A stretch of 64,000 nt of DNA, taken from NCBI RefSeq assembly GCF_963931595.1, contig NZ_OZ007030.1:1418481-1482480 (forward strand), written 5' to 3'. The position numbers and the translations under genes are program-made. Below, in pieces: positions 50,611 through 58,827 of the stretch. Position 1 is the first letter of the stretch; the number at the start of each line of letters is the position of its first letter. The notes beneath the pieces are model-generated. The model saw only the letters and a program-made list of their open reading frames with translations. It was not told the origin of the DNA and ran no database searches. The stretch is from an uncultured Subdoligranulum sp. GTDB taxonomy: Bacteria > Bacillota > Clostridia > Oscillospirales > Ruminococcaceae.

Positions 50611-51748
50611 GAACTCTTCCCTTCCGACGCCCATCCTGATCACCGGCGCCGGCGGCTTTGTGGGACGCAATCTGGTAGCCACCCTGCACGCCATGGGCTG
50701 CCGTGATCTTATGCTGTTTGAGAAGGACGACACCGTGGAAACCCTGGCGGATTACTGCCGCCGGGCCGCCTTTGTGGTGCATCTGGCCGGAATCAACCGT
50801 CCCAAGGACCCCAGCGAATTTTACAGCGGCAATGCCGGGCTGACTGACACCATGCTCCATCTTCTGGAGGAGAGCGGCAACCGGGCGCCGGTTCTCGTGA
50901 CCAGCAGCATCCAGGCCGCGCTGGACAATGACTACGGTAAGAGCAAAAAACAGGCGGAGGACGCCATCTTCGCCCACGGGAAAAACACCGGTGCGCCGGT
51001 GTACGTCTTCCGCATGGAGGGCGTCTTCGGCAAGTGGTGCCGCCCCAACTACAACAGCGTGGTGGCAACGTTCTGCCATAACATTGCCCGGGATCTGCCC
51101 ATCGAGGTGCGGGACCCCGCCTACGAACTGCCGCTGGTCTACATTGACGATGTGATCGCCTGTATCCTGGACGCCCTGCAGCAGGGCAAGGCCCAGCGCG
51201 ACGAGGAAGGCTACTGCCGCATCCATCCGGTGCACCGGGTGACCCTGGGCCGTCTGGCCGAACTGATCCGCAGCTTTGCCGAGGCCCGCAAGGGAAGTCT
51301 CGCTGTGCCCTATCTGGCAGAGGGCAGCTTTGAAAAGAAGCTGTACTCCACTTACCTGAGCTACCTGCCCACCGACCAGTTTGCCTACGATCTGAATATG
51401 CACTGCGATGACCGGGGCAGCTTTACCGAAGTGCTGCGCACGCCGGAGCGCGGACAGGTCAGCGTGAATATTTCCAAGCCCGGCATCGTCAAGGGCAACC
51501 ACTGGCATCACACCAAAAACGAGAAGTTTCTGGTGGTCCGGGGGGAGGGCATCATCCGTTTCCGCCGCCCCGACAGCCAGGAGATCATCGAATACCGCGT
51601 CAGCGGCAGCAAGTTGCAGGTGGTGGACATTCCCTGCGGATACACCCACAACATTGAGAATGTGGGCAGCGAAGAGATGGTCACCCTGATGTGGGCCAAC
51701 GAATGCTTTGACCCCGACCATCCCGACACCTTCTACCTGCCGGTATAA
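50600..51748 (+). CDS. capF: Bifunctional UDP-sugar epimerase/reductase with cupin domain (CapF type)
   Basis: Second UDP-L-FucNAc enzyme, 382 residues. N-terminal SDR domain (about 1-255) opens with ILITGAGGFVGRNLVATL and has HLAGINRPKDPSEF near 62; it reduces the 4-keto sugar. The C-terminal cupin (about 260-382) has GIVKGNHWHHTKNEKFLVV near 295 with metal-binding histidines and performs the epimerisation, as known for S. aureus CapF. Overlaps capE by 11 bp; capG starts 25 bp later. Confidence 0.94.
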   Translation: MPNENSSLPTPILITGAGGFVGRNLVATLHAMGCRDLMLFEKDDTVETLADYCRRAAFVVHLAGINRPKDPSEFYSGNAGLTDTMLHLLEESGNRAPVLVTSSIQAALDNDYGKSKKQAEDAIFAHGKNTGAPVYVFRMEGVFGKWCRPNYNSVVATFCHNIARDLPIEVRDPAYELPLVYIDDVIACILDALQQGKAQRDEEGYCRIHPVHRVTLGRLAELIRSFAEARKGSLAVPYLAEGSFEKKLYSTYLSYLPTDQFAYDLNMHCDDRGSFTEVLRTPERGQVSVNISKPGIVKGNHWHHTKNEKFLVVRGEGIIRFRRPDSQEIIEYRVSGSKLQVVDIPCGYTHNIENVGSEEMVTLMWANECFDPDHPDTFYLPV

Positions 51749-51773
51749 TTTTACGAAATAAGGATGTTTTTTC

Positions 51774-52913
51774 ATGAACAAGCTAAAACTGATGACGATC
51801 ATCGGCACCCGGCCGGAAATCATCCGTCTGAGCGCCGTCATCAAAAAATGCGACAAGTATTTCGATCAGATCCTGGTGCATACCGGGCAGAACTACGACT
51901 ACAACCTGAACCAGGTCTTCTTTGAGGACCTGGGGCTGCGGGCTCCCGACTTTTATCTGGACGCCGTAGGCAAGGACCTGGGCGAGACCATCGGCAACAT
52001 CATCGCCAAGTCCTACGCCCTGATGGTGGAGCAGAAACCCGACGCCCTGCTGATCCTGGGCGACACCAACTCCTGCCTGAGCGCTATTTCCGCCAAGCGG
52101 CTGCACATTCCCATCTTCCACATGGAGGCCGGCAACCGCTGCTTTGACGAGTGCCTGCCCGAGGAGACCAACCGCCGCATCGTCGACCACATCGCCGATG
52201 TGAACATGTGCTACTCCGAGCATGCCCGCCGCTACCTCAACGCCGAGGGCACTGCCAAGGAGCGCACCTTCGTCACCGGCAGCCCCATGGCCGAGGTGCT
52301 CCACGCCAATCTGGAAAAGATCGAGGCCTCCGATGTGCTGGAACGCCTGGGACTGGAGCCCCGGAAGTACATGCTGCTTTCGGCCCACCGGGAGGAAAAC
52401 ATCGATACCGAGCAGAATTTCATCGATCTGTTCACCTCCATCAACCATCTGGCCGAGACCTACGACATGCCCATCCTGTACTCCTGCCATCCCCGCAGCA
52501 AAAAGCGGCTGGATGCCATGGGATTCCAGCTGGACAAGCGGGTCAAGCTCCATGAGCCCCTGGGCTTCCATGACTACAACCATCTGCAGATGAACGCCTT
52601 TGCCGTCATCTCGGACTCCGGCACGTTGCCGGAGGAGTCCAGCTTCTTCACCAGCGTGGGGCATCCCTTCCCCGCGGTCTGCATCCGCACCTCCACCGAA
52701 CGTCCCGAAGCCCTGGACAAGGGCTGCTTTGTTCTGGCCGGCATCCGCGCCGGCGGCGTGGAGCAGGCCGTGGAAACCGCTGTGGCCATGAATGCCAACG
52801 GCGACGACGGCATCCCCGTCCCCTACTATACCGAGGATGTATCCAACAAGGTGGTCAAGATCATCCAGAGCTACACCGGTGTGGTGAACAAGATGGTGTG
52901 GAGAAAGTACTGA
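51774..52913 (+). CDS. capG: UDP-N-acetyl-L-fucosamine 2-epimerase (CapG type)
   Basis: Third enzyme of the route, WecB-like non-hydrolysing 2-epimerase fold, 379 residues. MTIIGTRPEIIRLSAVI at 7-23, HTGQNYD near 42, GDTNSCLSA near 97, FHMEAGNRCFDECLPEETNRR near 115 and SDSGTLPEESSFF near 282 are family marks; HMEAGNRCFDECLPEE is typical of the WbjD/CapG branch rather than WecB. Position after capE and capF fixes the call. Confidence 0.93.
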   Translation: MNKLKLMTIIGTRPEIIRLSAVIKKCDKYFDQILVHTGQNYDYNLNQVFFEDLGLRAPDFYLDAVGKDLGETIGNIIAKSYALMVEQKPDALLILGDTNSCLSAISAKRLHIPIFHMEAGNRCFDECLPEETNRRIVDHIADVNMCYSEHARRYLNAEGTAKERTFVTGSPMAEVLHANLEKIEASDVLERLGLEPRKYMLLSAHREENIDTEQNFIDLFTSINHLAETYDMPILYSCHPRSKKRLDAMGFQLDKRVKLHEPLGFHDYNHLQMNAFAVISDSGTLPEESSFFTSVGHPFPAVCIRTSTERPEALDKGCFVLAGIRAGGVEQAVETAVAMNANGDDGIPVPYYTEDVSNKVVKIIQSYTGVVNKMVWRKY

Positions 52914-52914
52914 G

Positions 52915-54138
52915 ATGGGTAAACGCATCCTTGTGGTAACCCAGCACTTCTGGCCGGAGAACTTCCGCATCAATGATATTGTGGAAGGTTTTTTACAGGA
53001 CGGCCTGGAAGTGGATGTGCTCTGCGGACTGCCCAACTATCCCAAGGGCGAGTGGTTTGAGGGCTACGGTCCCCACGGCCCCTGGGAGGAATCCTACGGC
53101 GGCGCCCGGGTCTTCCGGGCCAAAGAGTGGCCGCGCCGGGGCAATACCAGCGTCAACATTTTCCTGAACTATGTGAGCTGGCCCATCCATGCTGCTGCGG
53201 CGCTGAAGCGCCTGCCGGGCGGCTACGATGCAGTGTTCTGCTTCAACACCAGCCCGGTGCTCATGTGCTGGCCGGCCATCCGCTATGCTAAAAAGCATCA
53301 TATCCCCTTCACCAACTATGTGCTGGACCTCTGGCCGGAAAATCTGTACAGCGTTCTGCCGGTACACAACGGGCTGCTGCGGCGCATTGCCCAGGGCGTC
53401 AGCGATTTTCTCTACAAGCGGGCCGACCGCCTGATCGCCATGAGTGAGCCGCTGCAGCAGCGGCTTTGCCAGCGCACCGGCAAAACGCCCGATGCGGTGG
53501 CAGTGATTCCCCAGTACTGCGAAGATTTCTATGCGGTGCCCCAGCGGGATGAGGCTTTGGAAGCCCAGTTTGCCAGCCGGTTCAACCTGGTGTTCACCGG
53601 CACCTTCACGCCGGCGCAGAGCCTGGACATGGTGCTGCGCGCCGTGCTGGAGGCCCGGGCTGCCGGCGCGCCGGCGCTTCATCTGTTGCTGGTGGGCGAC
53701 GGCATGAGCCGGGAGAGCCTGCAGGCCTTGGCCCATGAATTGCACGCGGAGGACGCCGTGACCTTTTACGGCAGCGTGCCGGCCAAGGATGTGCCCCGGT
53801 TTACCGCACTGGCCGATGCGCTGCTGATCTCCCTGTCGGATTCGCCCGACCTGGGCCTGACGGTTCCCGGCAAGCTGGCCAGCTATATGGCTGCCGGAAA
53901 GCCCATCCTGGCCAGCATGAATGGCGCCGGTTTTGCAGCCGTGCAGCAAAGCGGCGGCGGCCTGGTCAGCCCGGCCTGTGACCAGCAGGCGCTGGCCCGG
54001 AACATGGTGCGCCTGGTACAGATGTCCGCCGAGGAGCGGGCCGCCCTGGGCGCCAGGGCCAAGGCCTACTATCAGGCACATTACCGCCGGGCGGAACTGC
54101 TGCGCCGGCTGGAAACGTTTATTTTGCAGGGCGAGTGA
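52915..54138 (+). CDS. Family 4 glycosyltransferase, WbuB/CapM-like
   Basis: GT-B glycosyltransferase, 407 residues, cytosolic face. VVTQHFWPENFRINDI near 5 and GLPNYPKGEWFEGYG near 41 mark the WbuB-like N-domain; the C-domain has GTFTPAQSLDMVLRA near 227 and LGLTVPGKLASYMAAGKPILAS near 315, the nucleotide-sugar site. WbuB relatives transfer L-FucNAc, and this gene starts one base after the capG stop, so it probably uses UDP-L-FucNAc. Donor assignment is inference from context. Confidence 0.88.
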   Translation: MGKRILVVTQHFWPENFRINDIVEGFLQDGLEVDVLCGLPNYPKGEWFEGYGPHGPWEESYGGARVFRAKEWPRRGNTSVNIFLNYVSWPIHAAAALKRLPGGYDAVFCFNTSPVLMCWPAIRYAKKHHIPFTNYVLDLWPENLYSVLPVHNGLLRRIAQGVSDFLYKRADRLIAMSEPLQQRLCQRTGKTPDAVAVIPQYCEDFYAVPQRDEALEAQFASRFNLVFTGTFTPAQSLDMVLRAVLEARAAGAPALHLLLVGDGMSRESLQALAHELHAEDAVTFYGSVPAKDVPRFTALADALLISLSDSPDLGLTVPGKLASYMAAGKPILASMNGAGFAAVQQSGGGLVSPACDQQALARNMVRLVQMSAEERAALGARAKAYYQAHYRRAELLRRLETFILQGE

Positions 54139-54161
54139 ACGCCCGGATGTGAGGTACACCT

Positions 54162-54881
54162 TTGGACGAAAAAATTTTGGTGCTGATTCCCTGCTACAAC
54201 GAGGAGGAAAACATCGTCGGCACGGTGGAACGCCTGAAGGCGGTCTGCCCCGACGTGGATTTTCTGGTCATCAACGACTGTTCCACCGACGGCAGCGCTG
54301 CCCTGCTGAAAAGCCGCGGCTATCCCTTTTTGGATCTGCCGGTCAACCTTGGCATCGGCGGCGGTGTGCAGTGCGGGTATCTGTATGCGGCGCGCAACGG
54401 ATACGATGTCACCGTCCAGATGGATGGCGACGGACAGCATGACCCCGCCTATCTGCGGGAAATCATCCAGCCTGTACTGGACGGACAGTTCGATATGTGT
54501 ATCGGCAGCCGTTTCATCCGCAAGGAGGGCTTCCAGACCAGCTTCATGCGCCGGGTGGGTATCCGCTTCCTCAGCGGGCTGATTCACCTGCTCTGCGGCA
54601 AGCGTGTGCTGGATGTGACCAGCGGATTCCGCGCCACCAACGCCCGGATGACCGACTATTTTGCCCGGCATTACGCCGCCGACTACCCGGAGCCGGAAGC
54701 CATCCTGGCGGCCAGTCTGGCCGGTTTTTCCGTCGGGGAGGCCCCCGTCATCATGCGGGAGCGCCAGGGCGGTGTGTCCAGCATTTCCAGCTTCAGAAGC
54801 GTCTACTACATGGTCAAAGTCTCACTGGCCCTGATCATTGACCGCTTTTCCATCCACAAGACACGGGGGGGCAAGGCATGA
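54162..54881 (+). CDS. Family 2 glycosyltransferase, DPM1-like
   Basis: GT-A enzyme of the dolichyl/polyprenyl-phosphate sugar transferase group, 239 residues. CYNEEENIVGTVERL near 10, INDCSTDG near 38, NLGIGGGVQCGYLYA near 60 and metal site QMDGDGQHDP near 85. No C-terminal membrane helices, although the tail is hydrophobic around 212-228. The start is TTG 54162, with GAGGT upstream. The next gene, a DUF2304 membrane protein, overlaps it by 4 bp; such pairs recur in surface-glycan clusters, suggesting a membrane-tethered polyprenyl-phosphate sugar transferase. Confidence 0.87.
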   Translation: MDEKILVLIPCYNEEENIVGTVERLKAVCPDVDFLVINDCSTDGSAALLKSRGYPFLDLPVNLGIGGGVQCGYLYAARNGYDVTVQMDGDGQHDPAYLREIIQPVLDGQFDMCIGSRFIRKEGFQTSFMRRVGIRFLSGLIHLLCGKRVLDVTSGFRATNARMTDYFARHYAADYPEPEAILAASLAGFSVGEAPVIMRERQGGVSSISSFRSVYYMVKVSLALIIDRFSIHKTRGGKA

Positions 54882-55231
54882 CACCACAGCTTCAATTTTT
54901 CATGATTCTGGGCGCCGTGGCGCTGCTGCTGATTATCTTCGCGTTCCTGAAACGCGGTCTGATGAGCGTCAAGTACAGCCTTCTGTGGCTGGCACTGGCT
55001 GTGGGACTGGTCGTTGCGGCGGTCTTCCCCTATGTGATCTATGTGCTGCGGGATCTGCTGGACATCGAGATGCCGGTCAATCTGGTGTTTTTGCTGATGT
55101 TCTGTTTTGTGCTGGTGGTGCTGCTGTCCCTGAGCATTGCCATCAGTCAGCTGGCAGATAAATGCAGACGCCTGACCCAGGCCAACGCCATTCTGGAGAA
55201 GCGCGTGCGGGATCTGGAAGAAAAGCAATAA
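54878..55231 (+). CDS. DUF2304 small membrane protein
   Basis: 117 residues with three hydrophobic helices (about 7-24, 33-56, 65-88) and a basic, coiled-coil C-terminus (LADKCRRLTQANAILEKRVRDLEEKQ). Matches the layout of DUF2304 proteins, which accompany family 2 glycosyltransferases of the DPM1 type. Its ATG overlaps the transferase stop (ATGA), supporting a functional pair in which this protein anchors or activates the enzyme. No catalytic residues are known. Confidence 0.85.
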   Translation: MTPQLQFFMILGAVALLLIIFAFLKRGLMSVKYSLLWLALAVGLVVAAVFPYVIYVLRDLLDIEMPVNLVFLLMFCFVLVVLLSLSIAISQLADKCRRLTQANAILEKRVRDLEEKQ

Positions 55232-55270
55232 CCCTGCGGCGGTTATCGGTTGTGTGAACGGAGAGAGAGT

Positions 55271-56773
55271 ATGACAATCACCTGGGAACAGGTTCTCGCC
55301 TTTCTGAGCGGGGACCAGACAATGACGATCACCTCGTTGCTGTTTCTTGTCTTTTTTGCGGCAACGGCACTGATCCACTATGCGCTGCCGCGCATTGCCC
55401 GTCCCTATTTCCTGCTGGCGGCCAGCTACGCCTTTTTCTGCTATGACCCGGCCAACCGCCCGCTGGTGGGAGTGCTGCTGGGTGCCACCCTGGTTACCTG
55501 GCTGTGCGGTCTGCTCATCGGGCGGATCAAGAACCGTGCCGTGCAGGTAGTGGCGCTGCTGGTCGCCATCGCCTTCGGCATTGGGGTGCTCATCTACTAC
55601 AAATACTGGAACCTTTTGGCCGACAGTCTGGGCGGCAGCTGGCTGGCCCGCCGGGACAATCTGCTGGCGCCGCTGGGACTGAGCTACTTTACCTTTACCG
55701 CGCTGAGCTACACCATCGACGTGTTCAAGCACCGCTGCCGGGTGGAGACCAATCCGTTCCACTATGCCCTGTTTGTGAGCTTCTTTCCAACCCTCATCAA
55801 CGGCCCCATCGAACGTTATCCCCAGCTGCGGCCCCAGATTCAGAAAAGCCGCCGCTTCAGTTACAGCCGCTGCGCCGGCGGTGCCTTCCGCATGCTGTGG
55901 GGCTACACCAAAAAGATGGTGATTGCCGACAACCTGAGCCATTATGTCTCGGTGGTGTACGGCGATCCCACCACCATGAGTGGGCCCAACCTGGTGGCGG
56001 CCACCGTTCTGTTTGCCATCCAGCTGTACATGGATTTCTCCGGCTGCTGTGACATTGCCCTGGGCGCTGCGCGTATTCTGGGGTACGACCTGATCGAAAA
56101 CTTCCAGTCCCCCTTTGAATCCCGCAGCTTCGGCGATTTCTGGCGCCGCTGGCATATCTCGATGACCGGCTGGTTCCGGGATTATGTCTACTTTTCCCTG
56201 GGCGGCAGCCGCTGCGCCCCCTGGCGCCACTATCTCAATATCATCATAGTTTTCCTGTGCTCGGGTCTCTGGCATGGTGCCGACTGGCGCTATCTGGCCT
56301 GGGGTCTGGCCTGCGGCCTGATCTCCGCCTTCAGCGTGCTGACCGCCCGGCCCCGCCGGGCGCTGGGCCGCGTGAATCCGCTGTACCGGGCCAGCTGGTT
56401 CAAGACGCTGTGGCAGATTCTGTGCACCAATGTACTGTTCTGCTTCACGCTGGTCTTCTTTGCCAGCGCACTCTACAACGCCGATCCCTTCGCCATCTAC
56501 GGCGCCATGCTCCAGGGCTGGCAGGATCTGGCCGGCAGCTGGCACCAGATCACGGCGCTGCTCTATGATTCCGGCATCGACGGACGCCTGCCGGTGGTGC
56601 TCTGGTTTGGCTGCTTCGTGGTCTTTGCGGTGGAACACACCGGACAGAATGTCTCCGCCTGGATCCGCAAACAGGTCTGGCCGCTGCGCTGGACCCTCTA
56701 CTACACGGCGGCGGCTGCCATCCTCTTCTTTGCGGCGTTCGGCCAGTCGGCGTTCATCTATCAGCAATACTGA
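55271..56773 (+). CDS. MBOAT-family membrane O-acyltransferase
   Basis: Polytopic acyltransferase of the DltB/AlgI type, 500 residues with about 11 helices. Signatures: LGLSYFTFTALSYTIDVFKHR near 137, FPTLINGPIERYPQL near 175 and the catalytic His335 in SGLWHGADWRYLAWG. It moves acyl groups (usually acetyl) across the membrane for transfer to an extracellular polymer by a partner, here probably the SGNH-like protein encoded next. ATG 55271 is chosen over 55250 for GGAGAG spacing. Confidence 0.92.
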   Translation: MTITWEQVLAFLSGDQTMTITSLLFLVFFAATALIHYALPRIARPYFLLAASYAFFCYDPANRPLVGVLLGATLVTWLCGLLIGRIKNRAVQVVALLVAIAFGIGVLIYYKYWNLLADSLGGSWLARRDNLLAPLGLSYFTFTALSYTIDVFKHRCRVETNPFHYALFVSFFPTLINGPIERYPQLRPQIQKSRRFSYSRCAGGAFRMLWGYTKKMVIADNLSHYVSVVYGDPTTMSGPNLVAATVLFAIQLYMDFSGCCDIALGAARILGYDLIENFQSPFESRSFGDFWRRWHISMTGWFRDYVYFSLGGSRCAPWRHYLNIIIVFLCSGLWHGADWRYLAWGLACGLISAFSVLTARPRRALGRVNPLYRASWFKTLWQILCTNVLFCFTLVFFASALYNADPFAIYGAMLQGWQDLAGSWHQITALLYDSGIDGRLPVVLWFGCFVVFAVEHTGQNVSAWIRKQVWPLRWTLYYTAAAAILFFAAFGQSAFIYQQY

Positions 56774-56791
56774 CGAAAGGCGGTGTATTCA

Positions 56792-58222
56792 ATGTCTGCA
56801 AATTCCCCTACCCCCATTCCCACACCGCCTGTCAGGATCCACCGCGGTGCTCCGACGGCAACGCCTGCCCGTCCCCGCCGGAAACAGAAGCGCATCAACC
56901 CCTTTGTGTGGTTTCTGCAAGGTCTGGCGCGGCGTCTCTTCTTCGGCGCCAAAACCGCCTTCAAGTGCCTGCTGCTGGTGCCTATCCTGGTCTTCATGGT
57001 GGCTTTCAGCTACAACGTGGACCGCAGCGGTCTGTTCCAGGGTGCCCTGGCACCCCGCCGCATCGTGGACCTGATGCTGGAAGGGTACGATGTGACCAAT
57101 TTCGAGCAGATGGATGAACGGCAGGTCGTACAATTGTATGCGCAGGACGTGCCTGAAGCGCCGGAGGCCATCGGCATCGGCTCCAGCCGGGTGCTGCAGT
57201 TCAACCAGGAAAACACCGGCGTGGAGAGTTTCTTCAACATGGGTGTTACCGGTGCCGATGTCCGGGACAATATGACCAGCTATTACAAGATGGTCAGCTA
57301 CGGCAAAACACCCAAAGTCCTGCTGTGGAGCCTGGACCCCTGGGTCTTCTACGGCAGCGAAGCGGCCTTTGACTCCCGTGCCGACGCCGACCTGTACAAC
57401 GAATTTCTGACCAAGGTTCTGAATGTTCCCACCGATTACGAGGAACCGGACAAGGTGGAATTGTGGCGTGCGCTGGCTGACCCCGCCTATTTCCAGGGCA
57501 ACGTGGATTACTACGTGAAGAACCACGGCCAGGCCACCGTCACCGATGACGACGGTAATGTCATCGAGTTCAATCCCGTGGAGGGCGATCCCTACAACCA
57601 GACCTCCACCATCAAGCGGTCGGACGGCAGCGTGCTGTACGACGTGGCGTTCCGCAACCAGAGTGCCGACCAGATCCGGACGCTGGCCGCCGAAGCCTGT
57701 ATGAGCTTCAACAGCGTACATATGGAAGGCTTCGATGCCCTGAGTGACACCCAGATGCAGGCCTTCGACTCCTTCATCCAGTACGCCCAGTCCCAGGGCA
57801 CCACCGTGATCCTGGTACTCTCCCCCTGGCACCCCTACCTGTACGGCTATCTGCTGACCGAGCCGGACAATCACAAGGGCTTCTTCCAGGTGGAAAACTG
57901 GGTGCGGCAGTACGCAGCCGAGCACAACATTCCGCTGTACGGCAGTTATGACCCGGAATGCATCGAGGGGCTGCAGGAGACCGACTTCTTTGACGGCCTG
58001 CACTGCTCAGGCACCGGGCTGGAGCGCTTCTTCCCCGGTATTCCCCAGGTCTTGCAGGACCTGCAAAACAACACGCTGCCCGATCCTCTGGCGGTCCAGC
58101 CCCGCACCAGCCTGGAGACCGCCACCGAAGAGGGCTCCGAAAACGCAGCCGAAGGCACGGAGGGCACCGCGGATCCGACTGCTGAAAGCAGCGCCGATAC
58201 GGGGGCTGCTCAGGAGGAATAA
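56792..58222 (+). CDS. SGNH-like extracellular acyltransferase partner (AlgJ/AlgX/DltD-like)
   Basis: 476 residues: basic proline-rich cytoplasmic tail (1-50), one TM helix (about 55-75), then an extracellular SGNH-type domain. Block I is IGIGSSRVLQF (Ser131 or 132), and the Asp-His pair is DGLHCSG at 401-407. Residues about 430-476 are an acidic Thr/Glu/Ala-rich tail. The combination of a membrane-anchored SGNH domain directly after an MBOAT gene is the arrangement of alginate and teichoic acid O-acylation systems. The acceptor polymer is unknown. ATG 56792 preferred over GTG 56783 on ribosome-site spacing. Confidence 0.8.
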   Translation: MSANSPTPIPTPPVRIHRGAPTATPARPRRKQKRINPFVWFLQGLARRLFFGAKTAFKCLLLVPILVFMVAFSYNVDRSGLFQGALAPRRIVDLMLEGYDVTNFEQMDERQVVQLYAQDVPEAPEAIGIGSSRVLQFNQENTGVESFFNMGVTGADVRDNMTSYYKMVSYGKTPKVLLWSLDPWVFYGSEAAFDSRADADLYNEFLTKVLNVPTDYEEPDKVELWRALADPAYFQGNVDYYVKNHGQATVTDDDGNVIEFNPVEGDPYNQTSTIKRSDGSVLYDVAFRNQSADQIRTLAAEACMSFNSVHMEGFDALSDTQMQAFDSFIQYAQSQGTTVILVLSPWHPYLYGYLLTEPDNHKGFFQVENWVRQYAAEHNIPLYGSYDPECIEGLQETDFFDGLHCSGTGLERFFPGIPQVLQDLQNNTLPDPLAVQPRTSLETATEEGSENAAEGTEGTADPTAESSADTGAAQEE

Positions 58223-58225
58223 TCT

Positions 58226-58765
58226 ATGGAAGTATTTCCGCGTCCGTCTCTTCATCGCCGCCCCCTGATTCTGGGAAAAGGCGGTTTTGGCCGGCAGCTG
58301 GCCGACTGGCTGCTGGACGATGGCTGGGGTGAGGCCGTTTTTCTGGACGACAACGCCCCCGGCTGCGCCGGCACGCTGCACGACTACGCCGACCCTGCCC
58401 TGCTGCATCCCGGCCGCCCCGCCTTTGTGGCGCTGGGTGACAATGAACTGCGGGTGAAGCTGCTGCAAAAGCTGGCCGCTGCCGGTTACGATACCCCTGT
58501 GTACATCAGCGCTTCCGCCTCGGTGAGCCCCAGCGCCGTGCTGGAGCCGGGCTGTGTGATTCTGCCCCAGGCTTACGTGGGGGCCGGTGCCCATCTGGGG
58601 GTGGGCTGCATCGTGAACGGCGGTGCCATCGTGGACCATGACGCCGTGCTGGGCCGCGGTGTGCATGTGGCCCCGGGCGGCATTGTCAAGGCCGGCGCCG
58701 AGGTTGCCCCCTGCCGCAAGGTAGATTCCGGGGAGATCGTTCGCTCTCCCTGGGAACGCGCATAA
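58226..58765 (+). CDS. PglD/NeuD-family sugar O/N-acetyltransferase
   Basis: 179 residues. The N-terminal Rossmann-like part (LILGKGGFGRQLADWL at 14-29) is the PglD substrate domain. From about residue 90 hexapeptide repeats form a left-handed beta helix (VSPSAVLEPGCVILPQAYVG), with NGGAIVDHDAVLG near 132 carrying the catalytic His. It is about 20-30 residues shorter than PglD, the helix ending early. Acetyl-CoA-dependent acetylation of a sugar nucleotide or glycan intermediate is expected. Starts 3 bp after the SGNH gene. Confidence 0.87.
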   Translation: MEVFPRPSLHRRPLILGKGGFGRQLADWLLDDGWGEAVFLDDNAPGCAGTLHDYADPALLHPGRPAFVALGDNELRVKLLQKLAAAGYDTPVYISASASVSPSAVLEPGCVILPQAYVGAGAHLGVGCIVNGGAIVDHDAVLGRGVHVAPGGIVKAGAEVAPCRKVDSGEIVRSPWERA

Positions 58766-58782
58766 TACCCCATATCCGCAGC

Positions 58783-58809
58783 GCGGGCTGAAACCAGCCC
58801 GCACTTTTT
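58783..58809 (+). terminator. Terminator between the PglD-like and acyltransferase-3 genes
   Basis: GCGGGCTG (58783-58790) / CAGCCCGC (58795-58802), 4-nt loop, then ACTTTTTG. The next gene starts only 19 bp later, with no promoter space. Confidence 0.8.
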
Positions 58810-58827
58810 GATAAAGGAGGGTTTGCT

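Noticed and set aside
54806..56767. 653-codon minus-strand frame over the MBOAT gene
   Set aside because: Gln/His-rich antisense translation; the plus-strand MBOAT protein has all catalytic motifs.
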